A DNA stretch of 64,000 bases. Source: Dasypus novemcinctus (Eukaryota > Chordata > Mammalia > Cingulata > Dasypodidae). The stretch's first letter is position 1. The number at the start of each line of letters is the position of its first letter. Of this stretch, positions 25,905 to 37,995 are shown piece after piece. The notes under the pieces are model-generated. The model was not told the origin of the DNA, made no database searches, and was given only the letters and a program-made list of their open reading frames with translations. Both the position numbers and the translations under genes were made by a program. Where the stretch lies: positions 28,006,770 to 28,070,769 of the forward strand of contig NC_080682.1 of the NCBI RefSeq assembly GCF_030445035.2. The letters run 5' to 3'.

Positions 25905-26382
25905 CTTTTTAAAAATTTTTTCTTTATTGGAGAAAGTATGGGTTTACAGAACAATTGTGCATAAAATACAGGATTCCCTTATGCCACCCTACCACCAAAA
26001 ACATGTATTGTTGTGAAACATTTGTGAAAATTGATAATGGCATATTTTTAAAATTGTGCTATTAACAGTTCAAGATTTATCTTATATTTTACAATTTTTT
26101 AAAAAATTTTATTCTCTTATCACATATACAATCTAGTTTCTCTTTTACTCAAATCCATTTATATATTTCAGTGCTGTTAATTGAGGTCACAATATTGTGC
26201 TCCCATCATCACCACCCATTGCCAAAACATTTCCATGGTTCCAAATAGGAATCTTGTATATTTCAAGCCTTAGTTTTCCAGTCCCTGTCCTCACCCCTGA
26301 GTAACCTTTTTTCTAGATAATGACTATGACTTTGCTAATTCTAATTGTTTCATGTAGTGAGATCATACAACATGTGTTCTTT
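25905..26382 (-). mobile_element. Older L1, 3' part (left half, split by L1-2)
   Basis: It runs from a T-rich start through AAAGTATGGGTTTACAGAACAATT, GCTCCCATCATCACCACCCATTGCC and CCCCTGAGTAACCTTTTTTCTAG to CATACAACATGTGTTCTTT. The sequence continues directly at 36006 (TTTAGTGTTTGATTTATTTC, reverse of the end of ORF2), so one element was cut in two by L1-2. Confidence 0.75.
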
Positions 26383-29235
26383 GTTTTTTTTTAATTCATT
26401 TTTTAAGAAATATTACATTCAAAAAATAGGAGGTCCCCATTCACCCCCACCGCCCCCACCCCACCACTCCCCCCACAGCAACACTCTCCCCCATCATCAT
26501 GACACATGCATTGTATTTGGTGAGTACATCTCTGGGCATCACTGCACCTGATGGTCAATGGTCCATATCATAGCCCATACTCTCCCACGTTCTACCCAGT
26601 GGGCCATAGGAGGATCTACAATGTCCGATAATTGTCCCTGCAGCACTACCTAGGAAAACACCAAGTCCTGAAAATGCCTCCACATCTCATCTCCTCCTCC
26701 CATTCCCCACACCCAGCAGCCACCATGGCCACTTTCTCCACACCAATGCCACATTTTCTCGATTACTGACCACAATGGTTCATGAATAGAATATCAGTAA
26801 GTCCACTCTAATCCTTATTGTATTCCTCCTTCCTGTGGACCTTGGCTTGGTTGTGTCCATTCCACATCTATGTCAAGAGGGGACTTAGATTCCACATGGA
26901 TACTGGATGCAATCCTCCTGCTTTCAGTTGTAGGCACTCTAGGCTCCATTGTGTGGTGGTTGACATTCTTCAACTCCATGTTAGCTGAGTGGGGTAAATC
27001 CAATAAATCGGAGTGTAGGAGCTGAAGTCTGCTGAGGCTCAGGGCCTGGCTATCATATTGTCAGTCCAGAGATTCAGATCCCCTAGATATATCTTAAACC
27101 CTAGCACCAACTACAATTCTGGTAAAGTAGCAGGAAAGGCTTGTGGAAAGAGATCACATCTGAGTCCAGCTCCATCACACAGAAACACCAACTCCAGAGA
27201 AGGGTCACCTGATATGGCAGTGAACTCCATCTGCCATGACCATAAAACCTGTGGGTCTCTTTAGCCCTCAAAAGAACCAATACCTGGGGTTGTATCTACT
27301 TTATATGTCTCTGAGACTCTGCTCAGGTGTGCATATGGCTAATCCTTCTGACAACCTCCAGACTCTTTTTTAGAGACTCATAGCCATATAAACTCATTGT
27401 CCTTTCCATTTCCCTCTTAATTTAGGTCAAAAAGCATTTTTAACTCCTGTTATTATATGTAGACAGGGATATTTGCTGGTCTATGTTGAACGTTTTATTC
27501 AAGGTCATTTTCTAGTTACATCATCAGCTGGTACTTGGTAGTGATCCCTCGGTGCCAAGGAGGCTCATCCCTGGGTGTCATGTCCCACACTGGAGGGAAG
27601 GGAGTGCATTTACATGCTGAGTTTGGCTTTGAGACTGGCCACATTTGAGTACCATGGAGGCTGTCAGGAGGGAACTCTTAGGCACAGTGCCGCTCTAGGC
27701 CTTATTCTTATTTCAGGTGTATAGGCTCACAAGCATAGTCATTAGCATTAGGGGCTCACTGGTGGACCCTCATTCCTTCCTGGTCCTTGCCGTTGCACTC
27801 AGGGGACTGCTGCTGCTCCCCTAGGGACCACAACAGAGCCCTCCCGACCAGGAACCCAGCACCCTCCCAGCTGTTGTTTTTAATTTTTTCCACTATGAGT
27901 ACATCCAAACATTTCTATGCACCCCAGACACATGTCCTGTATAACTCCCTGTCAACCTTATGTCCCCTGTCAATAACATTCCATAACAGTATTCCTCCAC
28001 TGCCATTGTTGAAGCACTCTGTGATCCAAAACTTCCTGAAAAGTGAAGCCCAATATAATGCCAGGTTCCCTTAATAGTAAAATGGAATACAGTGATGAGT
28101 TTAAAGGTTAGATATAGAATATATATTGATTTGGAAAAATTCTACATCCTATCTTTTTCTCTTTTTTTTTCCTAATTATTGAGCTTCTCTTCACAAGAGC
28201 TATAGATCCCAGTAATTCATATATACAATACACAGTACTCCCACATATCCAATATAAAACCTTTTCCCTTCCACAGCGATAATCTTTTAACTTATTCATA
28301 CCATATTTACTGAAACTGATGTACAGATATTGAGACAATAGCTTTCAAACAAGGTAACATTTGTGTTTACATTGTGGTTTATACTTTAGGCTATACAATT
28401 TTCTAAATTTTTAGTTATCCTATGTTTTACATTATGGTTTACATTATTAGTCTTTCGGCCCCTATATGTTTTTGGTGTAATATTACATGTTTTATATCCT
28501 TTCTTGTGTACTGTTGTGAAACACTTCTATTGCCCTTACAGTTACATTGGTTTCATCTATTCAATATCTATTTCCCCCTCCCCTTGGGGCCTACAGTGAC
28601 AGTCAATCTTCATTTCTTGAAGAGCCATGTTCAGAGATACTTGCAACAGTGTTGAGGGCTTGACTTGCTCAACTGCCCTAATGCCCTGGGAGTCACCATT
28701 TCTCTTGAGAGATACAGTTCACTCTATTTGATGGCATTAGTCCTCTCCAGGTTGTGGGTATACCTTCATTCTCATTATATGGGTCTCTACCCAATGGTAT
28801 AACCCACTCTGGTAAAATGAGCATTCACATATTCCCTAGGAGTCTGTCTTACATCAGATTATCCCCTTTAAGTATCTTAAACAGGTAACTTTCCTAATTA
28901 TATTTTGAAAAGGTTTTCTCAGCATTACACTCTCAACCAACACCTGACAGTCTCCGATGTTCGTATGTTGCCCCACCCTCCCCCAATTTCTTGGGCAATA
29001 TTACCCATCTGCCCGTCACTAGCCCCCCTCAAGCCCGCAAAGCCCCACCCAAAGGTAACCCTATGCCCCCATTTTATCCCTTCCTTGTACATAAACTTAC
29101 CTCCAGCTTATCATAGATTTCACCAATGTAGATGTCAGCTTATATCCTTCCTCTACCCCCCAATTTCCTGTAAGCCTATCTTCCAGTCACTAGCTCTCTG
29201 AGGCAGCTTGGTATACTTATTTCATATTATTGAGG
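26383..29235 (-). other. Long 3' UTR of L1-2
   Basis: About 2.85 kb with no coding signature, collinear with the L1-1 and L1-3 3' UTRs. Open frames here (for example 27787-28074 and 28905-29201) are short and recur only as decayed counterparts in the other copies, so I do not call them genes. Confidence 0.75.
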
Positions 29236-32200
29236 TCATTCGATGTCCTTCAATGCCTGGGTTGCTTCACTCAACATAAGGTTCTCAAAATTTATCCATG
29301 TTATCATTTGTGTTTGTAGTGTATTTTTTCTTAAAGCCGAGTAGTATTCCATTGTATGTATATACCACATTTTATTGATCCACTCATCTCTTGATGGGCA
29401 TTTGGGTTGATTACATCTTTTGGTGAGAGTGAACAATGCTGCTATGAACATTGGTGTACATATATCAGTTTGTGTCCTTGTTTTCAGTTCTGCTGGGTAT
29501 ATACCCAGCAGTGGAATTGCTGGGTCATATGGCAAATCTAGGGTTAGTTTTTAGAGAAACCACCAAACTATCCTCCAGAATGGTTGGATCCTTCTGCATT
29601 CCCACCAGCAGTGGATGAGTGTTCCCCTTTCTTCACATCCTCTTCAGCATTTGTATTCTTCTGTTTTGTCATAGCCGCCAATCTTATGGGAGTAAGATGG
29701 TATCTCATTGTAGTTTTGATTTGCATTTCCCTGATAGCTAAAGATTTGGAGCATTTTTTCATGTGCATTTTAGCCATTTGTATTTCTTCTTTGGAGAAGT
29801 GTCTGTTTAAATATTTTTCCCATTTTTTAAATGGGTTGTTTATTTTTTTTTATTTTCAAGATGAGGGAGTTCTTTATATATGCAAGTTATAAGTCTCTTA
29901 TCAGATATATGGTTGCCAAATATTTTCTACCATTGTGTAGGCTCCCTTTTTACTTCTTGACAAACTCCTTTGAGGTGCAGAAGGCTTTAATTTTGAGGAA
30001 GTCCCATTTATCTATTTGTTCTTTTGCTGCTTGTGCTTTTGGTGTGATGTTCATGAAGCCATTTCCTATTACAACATCTTGTAGATGTTTTCCTACACTG
30101 CTTTCCAAAGTCTTTATGGTCTTGGCTCTTATATTTAGGTCGTTGATCTATCTTGAATGATCTTTGCATAAGGTATCATTCTTCTACATATGGATATCCA
30201 GTTCTCCAGGCAACATTTGTTGAATAGGCTATTCTCTCCCAGTTGAGAGGGTTTGGTGGCTTTATCGAATATTATATGGCTATATATACAATGTTCTATA
30301 TCAAAACTTTCTATTTGATTCCATTGGTCTTTGTGTCTGTCCTTATGCCAATACCATGCTCTTTTCACTACTGTAGCTTTGTAGTATGTTTTGAAGTCAG
30401 GTAGTGTGATTCCTCCAATTTCATTTTTCTTTTTCAATATGTCTTTGGCTATCGGGGCCTCTTTCCTTTCCAAATAAATTTCATACTTAGTTTCTCTAGT
30501 TCCTTAAAGAAGGCTGTGTTGATTTTTATTGGGATTGCATTGAATGTGTAAATCAGTTTTGGTAAGATAGACATCTTAATAATATTTAGTCTTCCTATCC
30601 ATGAACAGGGAATATTCTTCCATTTATTTAGGTCTTCTTTGATTTCCTTGAACAATGTTGTGTAGTTTTCTGTGTATAAGTTTTTTACATTTTTAGTTAA
30701 ATTTATTCCTAAATATTTGATTTTTTTATTTACTATTTTGAATGGTGTTTGTTTCTTGATTTCCTCCTGAGCTTGCTCATTATTGGTATACAGAAATGCT
30801 ACTGATTTTTGCACATTTATCTTATAACCTGTGACTTTACTAAACTCATTTATGAGTTCTAGAAGCTTTGTTGTAGATCTCTCAGGGTTTTCTATGTATA
30901 GGATCATGTCATCTGCAAATAATGAAATTTTGACTTCTTCCTTTCCAATTTGAATGCCTTTTATATCTGGTTCTTGCCTCAGTGCTTGCGCCAGTACTTC
31001 TAAGGCAATGTTAAATAGAAGGGGAGAGAGTGGGCATCCTTGACTTGTTCCTGAATTTAGAGGGAAGGATTTTAGGATTTCTGCATTGTAAACAATGTGG
31101 GCTGTGGGTTTTTCATATATACTCTTTATCATGTTCAAAAAATTTCCTTGTATTCTGATCTTTTGGACTGTTTTTATCAAGAAAGGGTGCTGTATTTTGT
31201 CAAATGCTTTTTCTGCATCTATAGGTATAATCATGTGATTTTTTTCCTTCAGTCTGTTTATATGGTGTATTAAATAGATTGATTTTCTTATGTTGAGCCA
31301 TCCTTGCATATCTGGAATGAATCCCACTTGGTCGTGGGGTATAATTCATTTAATGTGTTGTTGAATACAATTAGCAAGTATTTTGTTAAGTATTTTTGCG
31401 TCTAGGTTCATTAGAGAAAATGGTCTGCAATTTTCCTTTCTTGTGGTGTCTTTGTTTGGCTTTGGTAGTAGAGTAATGTTGGCATCATAGAAGGAGTTGG
31501 GCAATGTTCCTTCTGTTCCAATTTTTGGAAGAGTTTCAGCAGGATTGGTGTTAGTTCTTTCCTGAATGTTTTGTAGAATTCACCTGTGAAGCTGTCTGGC
31601 CCTGGGCTCTTCTTAGTTGGGAGGTTTTTAATGACTGATTCTATCTCTTTATTTGTAATTGGTTTGTTGAGATCATCAATTTCTTCTTTCATCAATATAG
31701 GCTGCTGATGTGTTTCTAGGAATTTGTCCATTTCCTCTTAATTGTCATTTTTGTTGCAATATAGTTTTTCAAAGTACCCTCTTATGATACTTCTGTGGGG
31801 TCAGTGGTGATATCTCCTTTCTCATTTCTTATTTTGTGTATTTGCATCTTCTTTTTTTTTTCTTTGTTAGTCTTGCCATGGGTTTGTCAATTTTATTGAT
31901 CTCAAAAAAACATCTCTTGGTCTCATTTATCTTTTCATGTGCTTTCCTATTTTCTATTACATTTAGTTCTGCTCTTACCTTTTTTCTTTCTTTCTTCTTC
32001 CTGTAGCATTACTTTATTGTTTTTTTTACTAATTCCTCCAAATGTGCAGCTAGTTCTTCAATTTTTGCTCTTTCTTCTTTTTTGATGTATGAATTTATGG
32101 CTATAAATTTCCCTCTCAGTACTGCTTTTGCTGCATCCCATAAGGTTTGGTATGTTGTGTTATCATTATCATTTGTTTCAAGGTAGTTATTGATTTCTTT

Positions 32201-33006
32201 TGAGATTTCCTCTTTGACCCACTGTTTTGCTAAGAGTGTGCTGTTTAAATTCCATATCTTGATGTGAAATCTGGGCCTCTGGCCCTTGCATATTTCCAGT
32301 TTCTCTCCACTGTGGTCAGAGATATTATTTTGTATGATTTCAATTTTTCTGAATTCATTAAGCCTTTCTTTGTGACCTAGCATATGGTCTACATTGGAGA
32401 ATGATCTATGTGCACTTGAGAAAAATGTATATCCCTCTGTATTCGGGTGTAATGATCTGTATATGTCTATTAGATCCAGCTCCTCTAATATATTGTTCAA
32501 ATATTTTGTTTCTTTAGTGATTCTCTTTTGAGATGTTCTGTCCAGATTTGATAGTGGTGTATTAAAATCTCCCATTATAATTGTAGATACATCTTTTCTT
32601 TCACTTAGTTTTTCCAGTGTTTGCCTCAAATATTTAGAGGTGCCCTTGTTAGGAGCACGAATATTTATGATTGTTCGTTCTTCTTGAGAGATTGTCCCTT
32701 TCAGTAATATGGAGTATCCTTCTTTGTCTCTCACAATTGTTTCATATTTAAAGTCTATTTTGTCTGATATTAATATAGCTACTCCTGCCTTTTTTTTTTG
32801 GTTATTGTTTGCTTGTAAGATTGTCTTTTTCAACCGTTCACTTTCAGCCTTCATGAATCTTTCGGTCTAAGATGTTTTTCTTGTAGACAGCATATAAATT
32901 GGTCTTATTTCCTTATCCAATGTCCCAGTCTGAATCTTTTGATAGGTAAGTTTAATCCATTGATATTCGGTGTTATTATTTTCAAGGAATTATTTATGAT
33001 AGCCAT
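29236..33006 (-). pseudogene. L1-2 ORF2 (endonuclease / reverse transcriptase), frameshifted
   Basis: It starts at the ATG at 33006-33004 (MAIINNSLKIITPNINGLN, like the usual ORF2 opening). The endonuclease domain is at 32009-32854 with the IIMGDFNTPL active-site stretch and ISDHSG. The [15 protein letters not shown] region is at 31411-31731. The RT core at 30449-31327 contains [10 protein letters not shown] and the [11 protein letters not shown] catalytic motif (codons at 30919-30908). The C-terminal part is at 30135-30473 and 29236-29535. Total span is about 1257 codons, close to the family norm of roughly 1275. Breaks occur near 32880, 32000-31735, 31400-31330, 30470 and between 30135 and 29535. 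In live elements this protein nicks target DNA and copies L1 RNA. Confidence 0.92.
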
Positions 33007-33130
33007 ATTTTGATTGGGCTTGTGTTTGCCACATTTTGTTTGTTTCTTTTTCTTCTCTTTTTTTATTGCTCTTACACTCTCCTCCAACTCTGCCTATCCT
33101 GTTTTTTCTTTTTTTCCTGCAGAACTCCCT

Positions 33131-33987
33131 TTAGTATTTCTTGAAGGGGACTTTCTTGTTGGCATACTCTTTCAATTTCTGTTTATTTGTGAATATTTTG
33201 AACCCTCCATCATTTTTGAATGCTATTTTAGCAGGGTAGAATATTCTTGTTTGGAAATTTTTTTCTTTTAGTACCTTGACTATATCATGCCACTGCCTTC
33301 TTGCCTCCATGGTTTCAGATGAGAAATCAGCATTTAATCTTACGGACCCTCCCTTGTATGCTATGGTTTTCTTTACTTTTGCTGCTTTTAGAATTTTCTC
33401 TTTGTCTTGAGCATTGGATAATTTGACAAGTATATGTCTTGGGGTGGGCCTGTTGGTGTTTATGGTGTTTAGGGTGCGTTGTGCTTCCTGGATATGTACA
33501 TCTGTCTCTCTCAGTAGATTTGGGAAGTTTTCAGCCATTATTTTCTGCAACACCCCTTCTGACTCCTTTCCCTTCTCTTCTCCTTCTGGGATGTCTATAA
33601 TACATATATTTGTGCATTTTGCATTGTCATTCAAGTCCCTAAGTCCTAGCTGGATTTTTTCTATCTTTTTATCAATCAATTCTACTATCTGTTTGATTTC
33701 CAATGTACTGTCTTCCACATCCCTAATTCTCTCCTCTGCCTCTTCTAATCTGCTGCTCTTTGCTGCGAGTGTATTTTTGATTTCTTTCACTGTGGTGTTC
33801 ATTCCCATCATATCTGTTATCTTTTTGCATATGTCTGCAATTTCCTCTCCAAGTGTTTTCTTCATATTGTTAAACTCTTCCTTTACTTCATTAAGTTTGT
33901 CTCTGATATATGTTCTGAGATCTTTAATTACTTGTCTGAAGTTCTGTTCCCCTTCCTGGTTTTCAGTTTATCATTAGATTCAGTCAT
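33131..33987 (-). pseudogene. L1-2 ORF1 (RNA-binding protein), one frameshift near its start
   Basis: The open part, 33131-33865 (244 codons), shows a long coiled coil (residues about 20-75, EEAEERI and IVELIDKKIEKIQ), then the RRM-like core (CTNICIIDIPEGEE) and the C-terminal domain (RPTPRHILVKLSNAQDKEKIL, ARRQWHDIVKVL, RIFYPAKIAF). The natural start is probably the ATG at 33987-33985 (MTESNDKLK); that frame slips near 33955-33940 before joining the coiled-coil frame. Length is somewhat below the usual 330-380 residues. ORF2 starts about 125 bp downstream. Confidence 0.9.
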
Positions 33988-36005
33988 GTTTTCCTGATTA
34001 CTGGTTTGGTTTGTAGATTTTTGTTGCTGTCTGGTCATCATTTTATCTTGATGGGTTTAATCAGTTCCTTAGCTTCTTTGTCTAGTCTTGGGGATTAATT
34101 AGTTGTTGTTCTTGTGTAAGTGCTATATCTTCTCTTTGTCACTTTGTTCTTCTTATTCTAATTTCTTGTTGCTGGCTGAGTTCACTTTGAAGGTAAATAT
34201 TATGGCCAGGGATAAGCAATTGTGTAAAAAAGGAAAGTGTTTAAAGTAGTATTGGTAATAAATGTTACCAAAGCAACTATATGAGATCTGGGATGATGGG
34301 TATTAGACTCATGTAAGTTGTGTAGAGTTATAGCAGTAAGTGGAGTACCTTTAATGAAGTAGTTGACTGAATATGGGAGGAATATAGTATGAATTAAAAA
34401 GCCAGTGTTTTTATGAGGGAGGGAAAGAGAAAAGAAGGACAATAGTATCGAGAGTGGATAAAAGACAGAAAAGAAAACAAAGGTATTAGAAATTAAATGT
34501 TAGATGATTTGGGGTCCAAAGAAAGGGAGGTGGTATATAGGAGAGACAGTAGATGATGGAGGATATCAAGATGTGGGGGAAAAGGGAGAGTGTAGGTGGC
34601 CAAAATCAATTCACACAGAAATGAGGCAATGGAGGATGAGGAACCCCAGCAAACGTGAGGTATTCCCTGCAGCACCTATTGTATAATTAAGATAAAATAA
34701 AATAAGAAGAAAAAGAGGGAAAAGAAAAAAAAAAGAGAAGAAAAGACTAGGAGATAATGCAATTTTGGCGATCAGGACAATAAAAAATAAAAGAACAAAA
34801 AAAAAGAGAGAGAAAGGAAAGAGAAAACAAAAAACAAACAAACAAACAAAAAACACAAACCGCAAATGTTGAGGGCTAGGACAATCAAGGACCTCAGATG
34901 GACCTCAGGGCATGGTGGATTCAGGGATGGGAAGTCTGTGATATTGCAGACTCAAGAGGTGTGAGTCTCTGTGGTGTGGGCCACCGGGGTTTAGGGGACA
35001 CAGACCTGGCAACCTCAAATCTGGTTAAGAGGTTACCTGAGAGCACTGCAATGCAACACAGACTTCAGGGATCCCTGCAGCTGGGTTCCAGCCCTATGAG
35101 GGGGAATCACATCTGCAAACTCTGACCTCTGTGTCAGACACCCAAAATTCCCCCTCTCTCAAGAGTCTCTTCTGTCACTGTGTCTCCAATTCAACTTCAG
35201 GAAACCTCCCTCCCTGCAAGCCCCCGAAACAGCCTGCTGGGGGCACCTCTTTATTGTGACTGATTTAAGGATTGCTGCAGATCAGCAGCCAGGTCTAGGG
35301 GGTGGGGCTCTAGCCAGAAGCACTGAACACCATGTCAGAAATCCAAAATTCCCCGCCTCGCAAAAGACTTCTCCGTGTGTTTGTCTAATCGGCTTCCAGC
35401 AACCTCCCTCCCTGCAAGCCCCAGAAAGAGCCTACTGGTGATGCCTCTTTATTGTGATCGATTTAAGGACTGCTGCAGATTGGCGGCCAGGTCTAGGGGG
35501 TGGGGCTCTAGCCAGAAGCGCTGATTTCTGTTTCAGAAACCCAAAATTCCACACCTCGCATAAACTCCATCTCTGTCTCACCAAATCGGTTTCCAAAACC
35601 TTCTTCCCTGCAAGCCCCTGAATAGCCCGCTCAGGTCTTATGAATTCCCCAGCACCACAGAGCCTCCAGGAATCACCGCTGCCATGCCGCCCACCCCAGG
35701 AGGGAGCATCCTGCTTGCAGCCCCTAAGTCCGTGTAAGAGAGCCTCAATTCTACCTTTTACACAAATCTGCTCTGTCACCGTCCCACCAAATCGATATCC
35801 AGACACCTCCTGCCCTGCAAAATCCCAAAACAGCCTGGTCCTGAAGAATTTCCAGTGCTGCCCAGACACTTCTTTGCAGGAGAGACTATAAGGTGCACTC
35901 ACTCAGACACCATCTTGCCCCTCTCTACAGTCTTTTTCTTTTCAACTCTTTAATAATCTCAAGGACAAACTTAAGTGTACAGTATTTGCTATCTCTCCTT
36001 TTTAT
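33988..36005 (-). promoter_or_regulatory. 5' UTR / internal promoter region of L1-2 with tandem units
   Basis: About 2 kb before ORF1. The stretch 34690-34860 is purine-rich on the plus strand. From 35141 to about 35930 the sequence is built of four units of about 200 bp. The outermost about 75 bp (35930-36005) does not match L1-1. In L1 elements this region drives transcription from an internal promoter. Confidence 0.7.
35141..35930 (-). repeat. Four tandem units of about 200 bp in the L1-2 5' UTR
   Basis: Units begin (plus-strand reading) at CCCAAAATTCC 35141, CCAAAATTCC 35343, CCCAAAATTCC 35540 and CTCAATTCTA 35743. Each continues with a TCTGTC or equivalent motif, a CACCAAATCG-type or related stretch, and CCTCCCTGCAAGCCCC or its variant. 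The first two units also share TTTATTGTGA, ATTTAAGGA, GGTCTAGGGGGTGGGGCTC and AGCCAGAAGC. Units three and four are more diverged in their second halves. Confidence 0.75.
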
Positions 36006-37995
36006 CAACATGTGTTCTTTAGTGTTTGATTTATTTCATTCAGTATGATGTCTTCAAGGTTCATTCATGTTTTGCATATATCAAAACTTCATTTTATGGC
36101 AATAATATTTCATTTCTTCTATGTATATACTGCATTCTAATTATTCCTTCATCATTGATGGACTCTTAGGTTGCTTCCATCATTTGGCAATTGTAAATAA
36201 TGCTGCTGTGAAGTTCAGTGTGCAGATATCTATTTAAGCCCCTGTTTTCAATTATTTTGGATATATACCTAGTAGTTGGATTGCTGTGACAAATGGTAGT
36301 TCTACAGTTAACTTTATGAGGAGCCATGGAACTGTCTTCCACAGTGGCTGTACACTTTTAAAATGCTACCAGCAGTAAATGAGAATTCCAATTCTCCAAC
36401 ATTTGCAATACTATGTTTGGGTAATATTAGCCATTCTAGTGGGTGTGAATGATATCTCATTGTGATTTTAATTTCCATTTCCCTGAAAGCTAGTGATATT
36501 GAACATCTATTCATCTACTTTTTAGCCATTTGTATACCCTCTTTGGAGAGATGTGCATTCAAGGCTTTTGCATATTTTTAAAAATTGAGTTGATTTTTGT
36601 TAAGTTGTTTTATTTATTTTGGATATTAAAACATTATCAGATATTCATTTCCAAATATGTTCTCTCACTGTGTAGGCTGTCATATTATTTTCATGATAAA
36701 GTACATTAAAGCACAAAAGTTTTTAACTTTGACGAGGCCCCATTTATATATATGTTTGTGTGTGTGTGTATACACACACTTTTTTTTTCTTTTTTTTTTT
36801 TTACTATGGGTTTGCTAGGACCTTGGCCTAGTGCAAGATCCTGTGGGTGTTTCCCTACTTTTTCTTCTAGGCTCTTGATAATTCTAACTTTTATATTTAA
36901 GTCTTTGATCAATTTTTGGTTCATTTTTAGATTTGGTGTTAACTAGATGTCTTCCTTCTGTTTTTCTTTTGCTCAAGAAAACTGGTTTTCCTAACACTAT
37001 TTGCTGAAGACACTACTCAATTGGGAAGTTGTCAATAATCAGTTGTCCTTAAATAAGAAGGTTGATTTCTGATCTCTCAAATCATTTCCAATGCTCTAAA
37101 TGTCTGTGCTTGGGTCAATATGGTACTGTTTTTATTTCTGTGGCTTTGTAATAAGTTTTAATATTGGAAAGTATGAATCCTCTCATATCATTCTTCTTTT
37201 TCAGAGTGGCTTTAGCATTTTGGGCACTTTACAGTTCCATAGAAAATTGAAGATTGGCTTATCAATTTCCTTAAAGAAGGTTGTTGGAAATTTGATTGGG
37301 ATTGCAATGAATCCATAAATTGTTTTGGGTATGATAGACATCTTAACAATATTTAGTCTTATCCATGAACATAGAATGTCCTTCCTTTTATTTATTTGAT
37401 TTCTTTTAATAATGTTTTGTAGTATTTGTGTCTAAGTCCTTTACCTCCTTTGTTAGAGTTATTCCTAGATATTTGACTCTTTTAGTTGCTATTGTTAATG
37501 GAATTCTTTTCTTGATTTATAGTTCTGATTATTCATTGCCTGTGTAAGGAAATGCTACTAATTTTGGGGTGTTGATCCCGTACCCTGACACTTTGGTGAA
37601 TTGACCTATTAACTCTTGGAGCTTTGTTGTGGCATTTTTTAGGCTTTTCTGTATTTTAGATCATATCTTTTGCAAATAGGGAAAATTATATTTCATCCTT
37701 TCCAACTTTGATAACTTTTATTTATATTTCTTGCTTAATTGCTTTGGCAGAACTTCCTGTGAAATTTTCAATAACGGTGTTGACAGTAAGCATACTTGTC
37801 TTCTTTCTAATCTTAGAGTGAAAATTTCAGTCTTTCACCATTAAGTAGGATGTTAGCTGCAGACTTTTTCTATAAGACCTTTATCTTGTTGAGGAAGTTT
37901 CCTTCTAGAACTAGTGTTCTATGTGTTTTTATCAAAGGGTGCAGGATTTTTCTACATCGATTGAGATGATCTTATGGTTATTTTCCTTCTCTGAT
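36006..37995 (-). mobile_element. Older L1, ORF2 part (right half, split by L1-2)
   Basis: Reverse-strand ORF2 remnants: the end of the C-terminal domain at about 36030-36515 (MNRCSISLAFREMEIKITMRYH), a tail segment at 36706-36924, and RT-like sequence up to about 37990 (reverse of GCAAAAGATATGATC, near TTTTTATCAAAGGGTGCAGG). Frames are heavily broken. This is older than L1-1 and L1-2. Confidence 0.75.

Larger units (their letters stand above)
26383..36005 (-). mobile_element. L1-2: near full-length L1 retrotransposon (about 9.6 kb), inactive
   Basis: Minus-strand order is 5' region (36005-33988), ORF1, ORF2 and a long 3' UTR (29235-26383), with the T-rich reverse of the poly-A tail at 26384-26405. 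A perfect 15-bp target duplication CAACATGTGTTCTTT lies at 26368-26382 and 36006-36020, inside an older L1. It is better preserved than L1-1, with ORF segments of up to 292 codons, but ORF1 has one frameshift and ORF2 has several, so it cannot move by itself. Confidence 0.92.

Noticed and set aside
35432..35902. 156-codon minus-strand open frame at the start of L1-2
   Set aside because: It lies over the tandem 5' UTR units and has no L1 ORF0 or other signature I can recognise; its length follows from the GC-richer units.
35141..35930. Regularly spaced repeats considered as a possible CRISPR-like or satellite array
   Set aside because: Units are about 200 bp, contiguous without spacers, and sit within an L1 5' UTR in a mammalian genome.
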